DNA of 6,368 nucleotides, taken from contig JBAZHT010000094.1 of NCBI GenBank assembly GCA_041652255.1, positions 1 to 6,368 of the forward strand. The letters are read 5' to 3'. A program made the translations under genes and the position numbers. Below are positions 1 to 6,233 of the stretch, in pieces. The notes beneath the pieces are model-generated. The model saw only the letters and a program-made list of their open reading frames with translations, made no database searches and was not told the DNA's origin. Source of the stretch: DMER64 sp041652255. GTDB taxonomy: Bacteria > Bacteroidota > Bacteroidia > Bacteroidales > UBA932. Each line of letters starts with the position of its first letter. Position 1 is the first letter of the stretch.

Positions 1-1
1 G

Positions 2-280
2 ACGGTCCTGCAGGCAGAAAGGGTTCCCAAGACGGACAAATTGTTGAAACTTACCATTGATACAGGACTGGATCAACGGGTGATCGTATCCGGCATAGCA
101 GAATACTACCAACCGGAAGATATGACCGGACGCCAGATCTGTATCCTTGCCAACCTGTTACCAAGGAAGATAAGGGGCATAGAATCTCAAGGCATGATCC
201 TGATGGCCAAAGAGCCGGACGGTACCATGCGCCTGGTCTCCCCCCTAGATAGGATCGGAAACGGAGCCGTTATCGGTTAG
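2..280 (+). CDS. metG: Methionyl-tRNA synthetase, C-terminal tRNA-binding domain (partial, 5' end outside window)
   Basis: The reading frame is open from the left edge (first full codon at base 2) and ends with TAG at 278-280, giving 92 residues. It is the OB-fold tRNA-binding domain (EMAP/Trbp111 type) found at the C-terminus of many bacterial MetRS. Visible hallmarks are AERVPKTDKLLKL at residues 5-17, VSGIA at 29-33, and the NLLPRKIRGIESQGMIL stretch at 51-67. The domain helps MetRS dimerise and hold tRNA; the enzyme charges tRNA-Met in the cytoplasm. The catalytic part (HIGH and KMSKS motifs) lies left of the window, so a free-standing tRNA-binding protein cannot be strictly excluded. The SQGMIL form fits MetRS better than CsaA. 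An internal TTG at 41 is not a real start, because homology continues upstream of it. The DUF389 gene starts 21 bp downstream on the same strand. Confidence 0.9.
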   Translation, partial: TVLQAERVPKTDKLLKLTIDTGLDQRVIVSGIAEYYQPEDMTGRQICILANLLPRKIRGIESQGMILMAKEPDGTMRLVSPLDRIGNGAVIG

Positions 281-301
281 TTTTTTATTCACAGTAAATA
301 T

Positions 302-1657
302 ATGGACAACGAAGAACGTCGAAAACCTTCCTTTATACGGTTTCTCAAGTATTATTTTTACCTGAGAAGAGATAAAGAAAACGAACTGGAGACCATCGCC
401 AATATCCGTAGTGGTGTGGAATTCAAAGGAGCCAATCTCTGGATCCTGATCTTTGCCATTCTTATTGCTTCCCTAGGACTAAACATCAATTCAGCGGCAG
501 TTGTCATAGGAGCCATGCTTATCTCTCCGCTGATGGGACCACTCATAGGGATGGGCCTGGCCCTGGGTATTAACGACCTGGAATTGCTCAAGAAATCGCT
601 GAAAAGTTACGCTGTTGCCACCGTGATCAGCATTTTGACAGCAGCCCTGTTTTTTATTTTATCTCCGTTTGACCAGCCACAATCCGAGTTACTTGCCAGA
701 ACATCACCGACCATATACGATGTCTTTATTGCCCTGATGGGCGGCCTGGCCGGTTTTATTGCCCTTTCAACCAAAGACAAAGGGAATGTTATTCCCGGTG
801 TTGCGATCGCCACTGCCCTGATGCCCCCTCTTTGTACGGCCGGATTCGGTATCGCCACGGGAAGCCTGCTCTTTTTCCTGGGAGCTTTCTATCTGTATTT
901 TATCAACACCGTTTTCATAGTTTCCGCTACTTTCCTCGGGACCCGGATCAGGGGATACGAACACAAGGTGTTTCGTGAAAAAAAACGGGAACAAGCCGTA
1001 AAACGTTCTATACTGGCCATAGTAATAATAACCATGATCCCGGCCCTTCTGCTGACCATAGATATTGTCCGTTCCTCCATTTACGAGAATGAAGCCAACC
1101 AGTATATTGATAAAGCTTTTATATTTCCCGATACCCAGATTATAAGCCGTAACATATCTTATAAAAACAAAACGATTGACATTATGCTCATAGGCCGGGA
1201 AGTGCCTGAAGATGCCCTGTCGGTTGCCCGCAGCCAGATGAACCGGTTTCAAAGACTGGAAAACAGCCGGTTGACGGTGATACAGGGCGGTAACGAAAGG
1301 GTGGACCTGGATGCCATCCGTTCCTCCGTTCTGGAAGATTTTTATCAAAAAAGCGAAGAACGTATAAGAGCTCAACAGCAGATCATAGATACACTCAGTA
1401 CCAGTCTGGATCAGTACCGGTACTTTGAAGCCCTTAGCAGTGAGTTGATAGGCGAATTGACAATACTCTATCCTATGGCACGTGAACTGTCCATTTCACA
1501 GGCTATTAATGTTACTATGGACAATCTGGAAAAAGACACCCTGACCATTGCCGTAGTAAAATTTGACTCCATTCCGCCTGCCGAACAACTGCATGTAATG
1601 TCGGATTGGCTAAAAACCCGCATAGATACGAAAAAACTGCGTTTAATTGCCGAGTAG
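302..1657 (+). CDS. DUF389 family integral membrane protein
   Basis: This 451-residue protein belongs to the DUF389 family, whose biochemical role is not established. Residues 1-40 are charged and cytoplasmic-like. Seven hydrophobic segments follow at about 46-61, 66-90, 102-121, 138-158, 163-182, 185-210 and 235-255. Family-typical stretches are NSAAVVIGAMLISPLMGP (63-80) and GVAIATALMPPLCTAG (166-181). Residues 260-451 form a soluble tail with a helical, possibly coiled-coil part near 345-370 (QKSEERIRAQQQIIDTLS). The glycine- and proline-rich membrane segments look like those of a transporter or channel, but no substrate can be named. The ATG at 302 follows an AT-rich stretch with no Shine-Dalgarno, common in Bacteroidota. 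It is only 21 bp behind metG on the same strand with no terminator between, so co-transcription is possible. The stop lies 3 bp from the stop of the convergent asparaginase gene. Confidence 0.88.
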   Translation: MDNEERRKPSFIRFLKYYFYLRRDKENELETIANIRSGVEFKGANLWILIFAILIASLGLNINSAAVVIGAMLISPLMGPLIGMGLALGINDLELLKKSLKSYAVATVISILTAALFFILSPFDQPQSELLARTSPTIYDVFIALMGGLAGFIALSTKDKGNVIPGVAIATALMPPLCTAGFGIATGSLLFFLGAFYLYFINTVFIVSATFLGTRIRGYEHKVFREKKREQAVKRSILAIVIITMIPALLLTIDIVRSSIYENEANQYIDKAFIFPDTQIISRNISYKNKTIDIMLIGREVPEDALSVARSQMNRFQRLENSRLTVIQGGNERVDLDAIRSSVLEDFYQKSEERIRAQQQIIDTLSTSLDQYRYFEALSSELIGELTILYPMARELSISQAINVTMDNLEKDTLTIAVVKFDSIPPAEQLHVMSDWLKTRIDTKKLRLIAE

Positions 1658-1660
1658 TAT

Positions 1661-2716
1661 TCAGGGGTATTGATCAAACATACGCTGTATGGCGAGCGGT
1701 TGACGGGATCCGGTCAGGGCAAGCATCAGCAGAATTCTTGCTTTCTGCGGAGAAAGTGACCTGCTGACCACCTGTCCTTCAAAAGCATTTTCCGTATCGG
1801 ATGAAACCCCGCCCTGTAGTACCCTGGTTGCCCGTACGACAACCACCCCGTTCTGAACGGCCTTTTTTGCCGAGTTTTCGATCTGATTTGAGTAATTCCC
1901 GTGCCCGACTCCGGCAATGACAATACCGTCGGCTCCGTTCTCTACCAGTGCATCAAACAGCAGGGATGTTGCACCGGCATAAGATAAAACGATATCAACC
2001 CGGGGAAGGTCCTGATTGCCCAGTTCCCTGATGGAAAACCTTTCATCGAATATGTGTCTTTCGTGTAAATGATGGTAGAAAACTGCATGGCCCCCACGGA
2101 TAGTCCCCATTGGTCCGTGATCCGGACTTTCAAAAGCCTGCGGGTTTACTGTATGGGTTTTTGTTACCCCGGATGCTGAAAATATGTAATCATTCATCAC
2201 AACAAGCACTCCTTTTCCCCTGGCTGCCGGCTCTGCCGCCAGGCAAACGGCGTTATAGAGATTTGCCGGACCATCGGCGCCGGGGCTGTTTGAGGGTCTC
2301 ATGGATCCTGTGAAGACCACCGGACTTTCATGAGAATTGACCAGGTCCATGAAGAACGCCGTTTCTTCCATGGTATCGGTTCCGTGAGTCACTACTATAC
2401 CGTCACAATAATCGCCACTGAACAAAGAATCCACTACCCGGGCCAGCCGGATCCAAATACGCGGAGTCATATACTGGCTGGCTATGTTACACAGTTGAAA
2501 GCCCTTAACGGAGGCTTTGTCGGTTATTTGGGGAACCTGCCTGATCAAAGTTTCCACTGTCAATTGAGCCGGGGTATATGAGTTTTCGGCAGGTGTAGCT
2601 GCTATGCCGGCAATAGTCCCTCCCGTTGCGATGACTGTAATTCGCGGTTTGCTTCCCTGTCCCCAGGCCGGAGAAAGGCAAAATACTACCAAAGCTGTGA
2701 GAATATATTTCTTCAT
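1661..2716 (-). CDS. ansB: Secreted type II L-asparaginase
   Basis: The enzyme hydrolyses L-asparagine to aspartate and ammonia, probably in the periplasm. Starting at the ATG at 2716 gives 351 residues. A TTG four codons upstream also fits the frame, but the ATG gives a cleaner signal peptide (MKKYILTALVVFCLSPAWG, likely cut after G19, before Q). By comparison with E. coli AnsB, all catalytic residues are present in this numbering: T34 in ATGGTIAG, Y47, S80 in NIASQ, T113 and D114 in VVTHGTDTMEE, K186 in GVTKTHT, and E309. Length and motifs match periplasmic asparaginases, so the gene appears intact. The exported form, rather than cytoplasmic AnsA, is inferred from the leader. It is divergent from mntP across an 82-bp gap holding a candidate promoter. 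Its stop is 3 bp from that of the convergent DUF389 gene. The symbol follows the E. coli type II enzyme; glutaminase side activity cannot be judged. Confidence 0.94.
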   Translation of the reverse strand: MKKYILTALVVFCLSPAWGQGSKPRITVIATGGTIAGIAATPAENSYTPAQLTVETLIRQVPQITDKASVKGFQLCNIASQYMTPRIWIRLARVVDSLFSGDYCDGIVVTHGTDTMEETAFFMDLVNSHESPVVFTGSMRPSNSPGADGPANLYNAVCLAAEPAARGKGVLVVMNDYIFSASGVTKTHTVNPQAFESPDHGPMGTIRGGHAVFYHHLHERHIFDERFSIRELGNQDLPRVDIVLSYAGATSLLFDALVENGADGIVIAGVGHGNYSNQIENSAKKAVQNGVVVVRATRVLQGGVSSDTENAFEGQVVSRSLSPQKARILLMLALTGSRQPLAIQRMFDQYP

Positions 2717-2734
2717 ATACGTCTTCAAATTCTT

Positions 2735-2742
2735 TATATTTG
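2735..2742 (+). promoter_or_regulatory. Candidate -7 box for mntP
   Basis: TATATTTG on the + strand is an exact match to TAnnTTTG, about 57 bp before the mntP ATG. No clear -33 TTTG sits at the right distance (the nearest is TTTC at 2708-2711, 23 nt upstream), so support is weaker than for the opposing promoter. The leader of about 50 nt would be too short for a manganese (yybP-ykoY) riboswitch, and none is seen. Confidence 0.3.
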
Positions 2743-2754
2743 TTAGCGGTAAAG

Positions 2755-2782
2755 CAAAAATAGGAATTTATTTTTATACAAA
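2755..2782 (-). promoter_or_regulatory. Candidate Bacteroidota-type promoter for the asparaginase gene
   Basis: On the - strand, TATTTTTG (2755-2762) matches the Bacteroidota -7 consensus TAnnTTTG exactly. TTTG (2779-2782) lies 16 nt upstream as a -33 box, slightly shorter than the usual spacing of about 19. Transcription would begin near 2748, giving a leader of about 30 nt before the ATG at 2716. The match is seen in the sequence; activity is inferred. Confidence 0.45.
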
Positions 2783-2798
2783 ATTTCTGAATTCGTAA

Positions 2799-3356
2799 AT
2801 GGAAACACTGAGCCTGATCTTTATGGCTATTGGACTGGCCATGGATGCTTTCGCAGTATCTGTCTGTAAAGGAATGACACAAACCCGTATGAATTGGGGA
2901 AACGCCCTGAAAGCAGGTCTTTTCTTTGGTTTCTTTCAGGCACTTATGCCCTTAATAGGATACTGGGCAGGTGTCAGGTTTCACCACTTGATAGCATCTT
3001 ACGATCACTGGATCGGTTTTCTTCTTTTGGCTTTTATTGGAGGAAGGATGGTAGTGGAATCTTTTAAAGAAAAAGAACAACCGGATTGTTCTTTCGGGTT
3101 AAGATCCATGATCGTTCTGGCAGTAGCAACAAGTATTGATGCCCTTGCTGCAGGGATCACCCTGGGATTCCTGGAAACCAATATCATAACGGCAGTGATT
3201 TTGATAGGGGTTGTGACTTTTGTAATGTCGTTTCTGGGTGTTAAACTGGGACATCTTTTTGGTTTACGGTTCAGTTCAAAAGCCGAACTTACAGGCGGTA
3301 TTATCCTGATATTAATTGGACTGAAAATTTTACTGGAGCATTTATCCGTTATCTGA
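2799..3356 (+). CDS. mntP: Manganese efflux pump MntP (YebN family)
   Basis: This 185-residue inner-membrane protein of the MntP family exports Mn(II) and protects against manganese overload. It has the family's two-repeat layout. The first repeat carries GLAMDAFAVSVCKG (residues 12-25, with D16). The second carries AVATSIDALAAGITLGF (108-124, with D114). These membrane aspartates are the conserved acidic residues tied to metal transport in E. coli MntP. Other family signatures are PLIGYWAG (51-58) and HWIGFLLLAFIGGRMVVESF (70-89). Six hydrophobic segments are apparent, and the length is normal for the family. The ATG at 2799 is the natural start, with the protein beginning directly in the first helix. 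The gene is divergent from the asparaginase. Its last 15 bases overlap the convergent ABC permease gene tail to tail. Confidence 0.93.
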   Translation: METLSLIFMAIGLAMDAFAVSVCKGMTQTRMNWGNALKAGLFFGFFQALMPLIGYWAGVRFHHLIASYDHWIGFLLLAFIGGRMVVESFKEKEQPDCSFGLRSMIVLAVATSIDALAAGITLGFLETNIITAVILIGVVTFVMSFLGVKLGHLFGLRFSSKAELTGGIILILIGLKILLEHLSVI

Positions 3357-4076
3357 TCTCATTTTTCTGCGAAAAAAGAATACCGCCAGAATAAAAAATA
3401 CAAGGGCATACAGACAGACAACTCCCAGGTGAATCCAAACAGGATCCGGGCGGCCGGACAATACAATACGGGAAGCTTCTATGGCATGAGAAAAGGGTAA
3501 GAAATCCGTTATTTTCTTTAATGTTTCTCCCAGTATATTCAGGTCCATCCAGGCCCCGCCTAAAAGCGGACTGGCTATAACGTATATATTGCCGACGGCC
3601 AATACCTGTGTTTCCCGGCATACTGTACCCAGGAATATACCGAAAAAACCGGAGAAAAGTACGAAAGGAATAAATGAAAGGAACGTATATAAAAGCTTTA
3701 CAGACAGCGGTACCCCCACAAAAAGACCGGTTACAAGGCAGCTTCCCGCTATTATCACAGCCATAGGCAATACGGGAATAAAATAACCCAGTATGAAATC
3801 CCACGGTTTTAAAGGAGATATGAATAGTCTGGTCAGGAATGAGGAACTTTTGTCTTTGGCTATGAGCAATCCCAGAGACATGGTAATAAATGTAAAACCG
3901 AATACAGTCAGTCCCGGGACGATGTTTACCGGCTGAAACACACCCATGGGAACATTCCGTGATATAATTGAAAACAGGACAATAAAGACAACGGGTAATG
4001 CACCTGCCAGGACCATAGATAAGGGGTCCCTGAGTATTTCTTTGGAGTTCCGGCTGGCAAAATAGATGTATTTCAT
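3342..4076 (-). CDS. ABC-2 type transporter permease
   Basis: This 244-residue membrane subunit belongs to an ABC-2 type exporter. Six hydrophobic segments are seen at about residues 20-38, 52-73, 97-119, 128-150, 157-176 and 216-235. Between the second and third lies a charged cytoplasmic stretch (AKDKSSSFLTRLFISPLKPWDF, 73-94) typical of ABC-2 permeases, where it contacts the ATPase. The protein ends in a basic tail (FRRKMRSDNG), consistent with a cytoplasmic C-terminus. The ATG at 4076 directly follows the TAA of the ATPase gene with no gap. A strong AGGAGG site in the end of that gene fixes the start and suggests translational coupling. The substrate cannot be told; relatives export drugs, antibiotics, lipids or sodium. 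The 3' end overlaps mntP by 15 nt. Confidence 0.88.
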   Translation of the reverse strand: MKYIYFASRNSKEILRDPLSMVLAGALPVVFIVLFSIISRNVPMGVFQPVNIVPGLTVFGFTFITMSLGLLIAKDKSSSFLTRLFISPLKPWDFILGYFIPVLPMAVIIAGSCLVTGLFVGVPLSVKLLYTFLSFIPFVLFSGFFGIFLGTVCRETQVLAVGNIYVIASPLLGGAWMDLNILGETLKKITDFLPFSHAIEASRIVLSGRPDPVWIHLGVVCLYALVFFILAVFFFRRKMRSDNG

Positions 4077-4802
4077 TTAGGCCTCCTTCTCCTTCTGATT
4101 AAGCAGTATAAATGCATCTTCCAGTTTTTGGGTATAGGTTGTTTTCAACAGTTCCTTTACTGTACCTGTAGCCTTAATTTTCCCCTTTATCATCACGGCC
4201 ACCCGGTCCGAAAGGGCTTCCGCTTCTTCCATATAATGCGTGGTTAAAAGGATGGTAGTGGTTTCTTTCAGTTTTGTGATGATCGCCCACAACTCCCTGC
4301 GTGCCAACACGTCCAGACCCAGTGTGGGTTCATCCAGGAACAGGATCTCGAGTTCCGTGATCAGGGCCATGGCTATACTCAGCCGACGCTGCATGCCTCC
4401 TGAAAGTAGTTTTGCTTTTTTGTTCCTCACTTCCTCCAGGCTGAACACTTTAATCATTTCATTGATTCTGAAAGCCATGCGGTTTTGTGAAAGACCGTAT
4501 ACACCCGCTATCATTTTCAGATTCTCATGAACCGTGAGATTGAGGGCAATGGCCGTTTCCTGGGGGGATACATTTATTCGCTGTTTGATGTAAAAGGAAT
4601 CTCTCACCAGATCCTTCCCCATTACCTGTGCACTACCTTGGGAAGGTCTAATCAGACAACAAAGCATTTTTATGGTTGTAGTTTTTCCGGCCCCGTTCAA
4701 GCCCAATAGTGAGAACAATTCCCCACGGGCAATAAACAAATTCAGATTGTCCACAGCGGTAAGCTCTCCGTATTTTTTGGTCAGGCTCTGGGTTTCGATC
4801 AT
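4077..4802 (-). CDS. ABC transporter ATP-binding protein (ABC-2 exporter partner)
   Basis: This 241-residue ATPase subunit powers the permease encoded directly downstream. Numbered from the ATG at 4802, all nucleotide-binding motifs are present: Walker A GLNGAGKTT (34-42), Q-loop Q81 in SPQET, signature LSGGMQ (133-138), Walker B ILFLDE (153-158), D-loop LGLD (161-164), and the H-loop histidine H189 in TTHYMEEAEALSDR. The protein is therefore likely active. It belongs to the DrrA/CcmA-like group that pairs with ABC-2 permeases. A GTG at 4838 would add 12 residues (MQNLTDKKSKFI), but the ATG gives the usual family beginning MIETQSLTKKYG. There is no clear Shine-Dalgarno. The stop TAA abuts the permease ATG. 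The upstream AhpD-like gene ends 42 bp before the start with no good terminator, so read-through from the DsrE unit is possible. Substrate unknown. Confidence 0.92.
   Translation of the reverse strand: MIETQSLTKKYGELTAVDNLNLFIARGELFSLLGLNGAGKTTTIKMLCCLIRPSQGSAQVMGKDLVRDSFYIKQRINVSPQETAIALNLTVHENLKMIAGVYGLSQNRMAFRINEMIKVFSLEEVRNKKAKLLSGGMQRRLSIAMALITELEILFLDEPTLGLDVLARRELWAIITKLKETTTILLTTHYMEEAEALSDRVAVMIKGKIKATGTVKELLKTTYTQKLEDAFILLNQKEKEA
4082..4087 (-). promoter_or_regulatory. Strong Shine-Dalgarno for the ABC permease
   Basis: AGGAGG on the - strand lies 5 nt before the permease ATG, inside the last codons of the ATPase gene, where the purine run encodes Lys-Glu-Lys-Glu. A perfect site at ideal spacing is uncommon in Bacteroidota. 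It supports the chosen start and coupled translation of the two subunits. Confidence 0.6.
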
Positions 4803-4844
4803 AATGAATTTAGATTTTTTATCTGTTAAATTTTGCACATTCTG

Positions 4845-5405
4845 CTAATAATTATACCCTATTCCTTTGTCGGTTTCCAATTCCACACCTAAAGAAAGCA
4901 CAATTCGATTAACGAAATTGAAATATGCCGTTACCAAAACAACATCCAAAACTGCAGCATCACTTAACCCAAAATTTCTCAATTGTATAGTATAATCATT
5001 GCTTTCGTGTTGTCCCGGATTTAAGGTCAAATGTCTGGAAAATTCAATTAATACTTTTTCTTTCGCTGAAAGAATATCAAAAAACTTCCCATTAATCAGT
5101 TTCTTAATTTTACTGTCATCTTTCCAGTAATGATTTAATGCTTCGGCATGGTGTTTTGTACAGTATTTGCATCCATTTGTAATTGAAACAAACGTTCCTA
5201 TTAGTTCTCGTTCGGCTCTAGAAATTTCTGAACGGCTATACATTATTTCCATGTATAATGACATATGTGCAGTAATACTCTCTGGTCGCAAACTTTGAAT
5301 CATATGAACATCTGCCAGTTTTCCACGACTTCTTATAAGTTCATCGTAAATTTCTTTAAGTTTTCCTGTGGCTTCGTTATGTTGTATAACTTTAATTCTG
5401 GGCAT
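4845..5405 (-). CDS. Carboxymuconolactone decarboxylase / AhpD-like family protein (peroxidase-related)
   Basis: With the ATG at 5405 the protein has 186 residues; a TTG two codons earlier would overlap the upstream gene and is less likely. It falls in the AhpD-like alkylhydroperoxidase fold, close to the group annotated as uncharacterised peroxidase-related enzymes. The AhpD active-site pattern is complete: E67, then C79 and C82 in NGCKYCTKHH, then H86, with the same spacing as E118, C130, C133 and H137 of M. tuberculosis AhpD. This suggests thiol-based peroxide or disulfide reduction rather than true decarboxylation of muconolactone. No signal peptide is seen, so it is cytoplasmic. The start lies 2 nt after the stop of the DsrE-family gene (TGA-TT-ATG), which indicates one transcript and coupled translation. 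Base composition is clearly more AT-rich than in the ABC genes downstream. Confidence 0.85.
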   Translation of the reverse strand: MPRIKVIQHNEATGKLKEIYDELIRSRGKLADVHMIQSLRPESITAHMSLYMEIMYSRSEISRAERELIGTFVSITNGCKYCTKHHAEALNHYWKDDSKIKKLINGKFFDILSAKEKVLIEFSRHLTLNPGQHESNDYTIQLRNFGLSDAAVLDVVLVTAYFNFVNRIVLSLGVELETDKGIGYNY

Positions 5406-5407
5406 AA

Positions 5408-5836
5408 TCAAAACGTTAATAATTTTATATTCGATTTCAAAATTCGGGTAAGTGGTTCACCCATGTATAGCACGTCAATCCCAAGCGATTTCAAATTATC
5501 CGATACTCCGTATTGGTCGGTACAGGCTTTGCATGCTTCTATTTTTATGCCTGTTTTTAACATTTTTGTTAAAATTTCCTGAATTTCTTTGTTTTCAGAG
5601 GTCAGTTTTGATGAAGGACCCCAGATAATAAGTTCTACTTCTTCGAACCATTTGTTTTGTTTGGCTGCATTAGCATACATAAGCACCATTTTTAGTGCCA
5701 CATCCGGGTCTCCGCTTGTCCAAACGATACAAAGCTTATCAATACTTTCTTTAGATTTTGTAGTTTGCGCCATTAGGTTGCTACTTAAAAAGTTAAACAG
5801 CAAAATACTGATGGATAGCGCTAATAGATTTTTCAT
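5408..5836 (-). CDS. DsrE-family protein with signal peptide
   Basis: This 142-residue protein starts at the ATG at 5836 and opens with a signal peptide (MKNLLALSISILLFNFLSSNLMA, likely cut after A23, before QTTK). The mature part shows the DsrE/DsrF-like fold pattern: a beta strand with WTSGDPDVALKM (39-50), a helix with MYANAAKQNKW (53-63), ELIIWGPSSKL (68-78), and a cysteine pair in EACKACTDQYGV (100-111; C102 and C105). It ends with LGIDVLYMGEPLTRILK. Cytoplasmic DsrE proteins relay sulfur during sulfur oxidation or tRNA thiolation; the exported Bacteroidota versions have no settled role. Cys102 and Cys105 could carry persulfide or form a disulfide in the periplasm. It is the first gene of a unit with the AhpD-like gene, which starts 2 nt after its stop. 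Promoter not identified with confidence: the best match is AACCTTTG at 5873-5880 (- strand), one base off the -7 consensus and without a -33 box. Confidence 0.82.
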   Translation of the reverse strand: MKNLLALSISILLFNFLSSNLMAQTTKSKESIDKLCIVWTSGDPDVALKMVLMYANAAKQNKWFEEVELIIWGPSSKLTSENKEIQEILTKMLKTGIKIEACKACTDQYGVSDNLKSLGIDVLYMGEPLTRILKSNIKLLTF

Positions 5837-6123
5837 ATCAGATGTTTTAAGAATTTATTATTTTCCTCGTTCCAAAGGTTCTAAAACTCCGTCTTATGGT
5901 GTATCTGCAATATGATTTACATAATTGCTGGCTGTTTTTTGTGTATCAGCTCACTATTACTTGGGAAAAATATCAAAATAGTTGAGCAAATCTTGTATCA
6001 CAAATAGTAGTCGATGAACAAATATACTTATTTGCTTTTTTATTATTAACTATTGACTAATCACTTTTGAACAGGAACCATTCCCAGTATATGTTATTCC
6101 ATACTTACAAAAGCCATAAACGA
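5837..6123. other. Gene-poor AT-rich spacer upstream of the DsrE unit
   Basis: I see no convincing gene here. The part next to 5836 must hold the promoter of the DsrE unit. A small inverted repeat, CAAATA-TACT-TATTTG, lies at 6019-6034, followed by a T-run on the + strand. The stem has only one G-C pair at its base, so it is a poor terminator. On the - strand the same place contains TATATTTG (6019-6026), which fits the -7 consensus but has no -33 partner. On the - strand, just past the terminator at 6124-6154, the sequence runs from a stretch near 6110 into an ATGGAATA with an early stop, possibly the decayed start of a gene. Confidence 0.5.
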
Positions 6124-6154
6124 AAAGCGAACAGCAATCTATGCTGTCCGCTTT
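6124..6154 (-). terminator. Stem-loop terminator, - strand
   Basis: A 13-bp stem (6124-6136 with 6142-6154) encloses a 5-nt loop. In - strand RNA every position pairs, with one G-U wobble. On the + strand the same position is an A-C mismatch, so the structure favours - strand transcription. The 3' arm on the - strand runs into TTTTCGTTT, a moderate U-tract. It sits 1 nt after the tRNA-like CCA end and about 80 nt after the toxin stop codon, so it may have belonged to either. Confidence 0.65.
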
Positions 6155-6155
6155 C

Positions 6156-6183
6156 TGGCTCCTCATCAAGGACTTGAACCTTT
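6156..6183 (-). other. tRNA 3'-end-like sequence (possible att-site remnant)
   Basis: On the - strand this reads as a T-stem (AAAGG/CCTTG, 4 of 5 pairs) around a classic TTCAAGT loop, then a 7-nt acceptor strand ATGAGGA, discriminator G and CCA, ending 1 nt before a terminator stem-loop. That order is the one seen at the end of tRNA genes. A partner strand TTCTCAT lies at 6217-6223 and pairs with one G-U. The 33 nt between it and the T-arm are too short and wrongly structured for D and anticodon arms, so no working tRNA is present. An alternative reading is a plain 10-bp inverted repeat (6160-6169 with 6214-6223). The call as a tRNA remnant is inference. Confidence 0.35.
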
Positions 6184-6233
6184 GGAAAGATTTCTGTATG
6201 TTGGTGGAATTTATTGATGAGAATTCTGAATGG

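Noticed and set aside
767..1375. Long open frame on the - strand (202 codons) inside the DUF389 gene
   Set aside because: It is fully antisense to a well-supported membrane protein gene and its translation lacks recognisable motifs or a sensible domain pattern, so it is a shadow frame.
2717..2728. TTG start of the asparaginase four codons upstream
   Set aside because: The ATG at 2716 yields a standard signal peptide with a basic N-terminus, and the TTG has no supporting ribosome binding site.
4803..4838. GTG start giving a 12-residue N-terminal extension of the ABC ATPase
   Set aside because: The ATG at 4802 gives the usual family start directly before the first beta strand; the extension is polar and lies in AT-rich sequence resembling an intergenic gap.
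4803..4844. Imperfect inverted repeat between the AhpD-like gene and the ABC ATPase as a terminator
   Set aside because: The pairing (AATTTA and AGAT with ATCT and AAATT) is broken by a bulge, has almost no G-C pairs and lacks a U-tract on the - strand.
5265..5582. 105-codon + strand frame across the DsrE/AhpD-like junction
   Set aside because: It is antisense to two genes with clear motifs and is low in complexity, as expected from AT-rich shadow frames.
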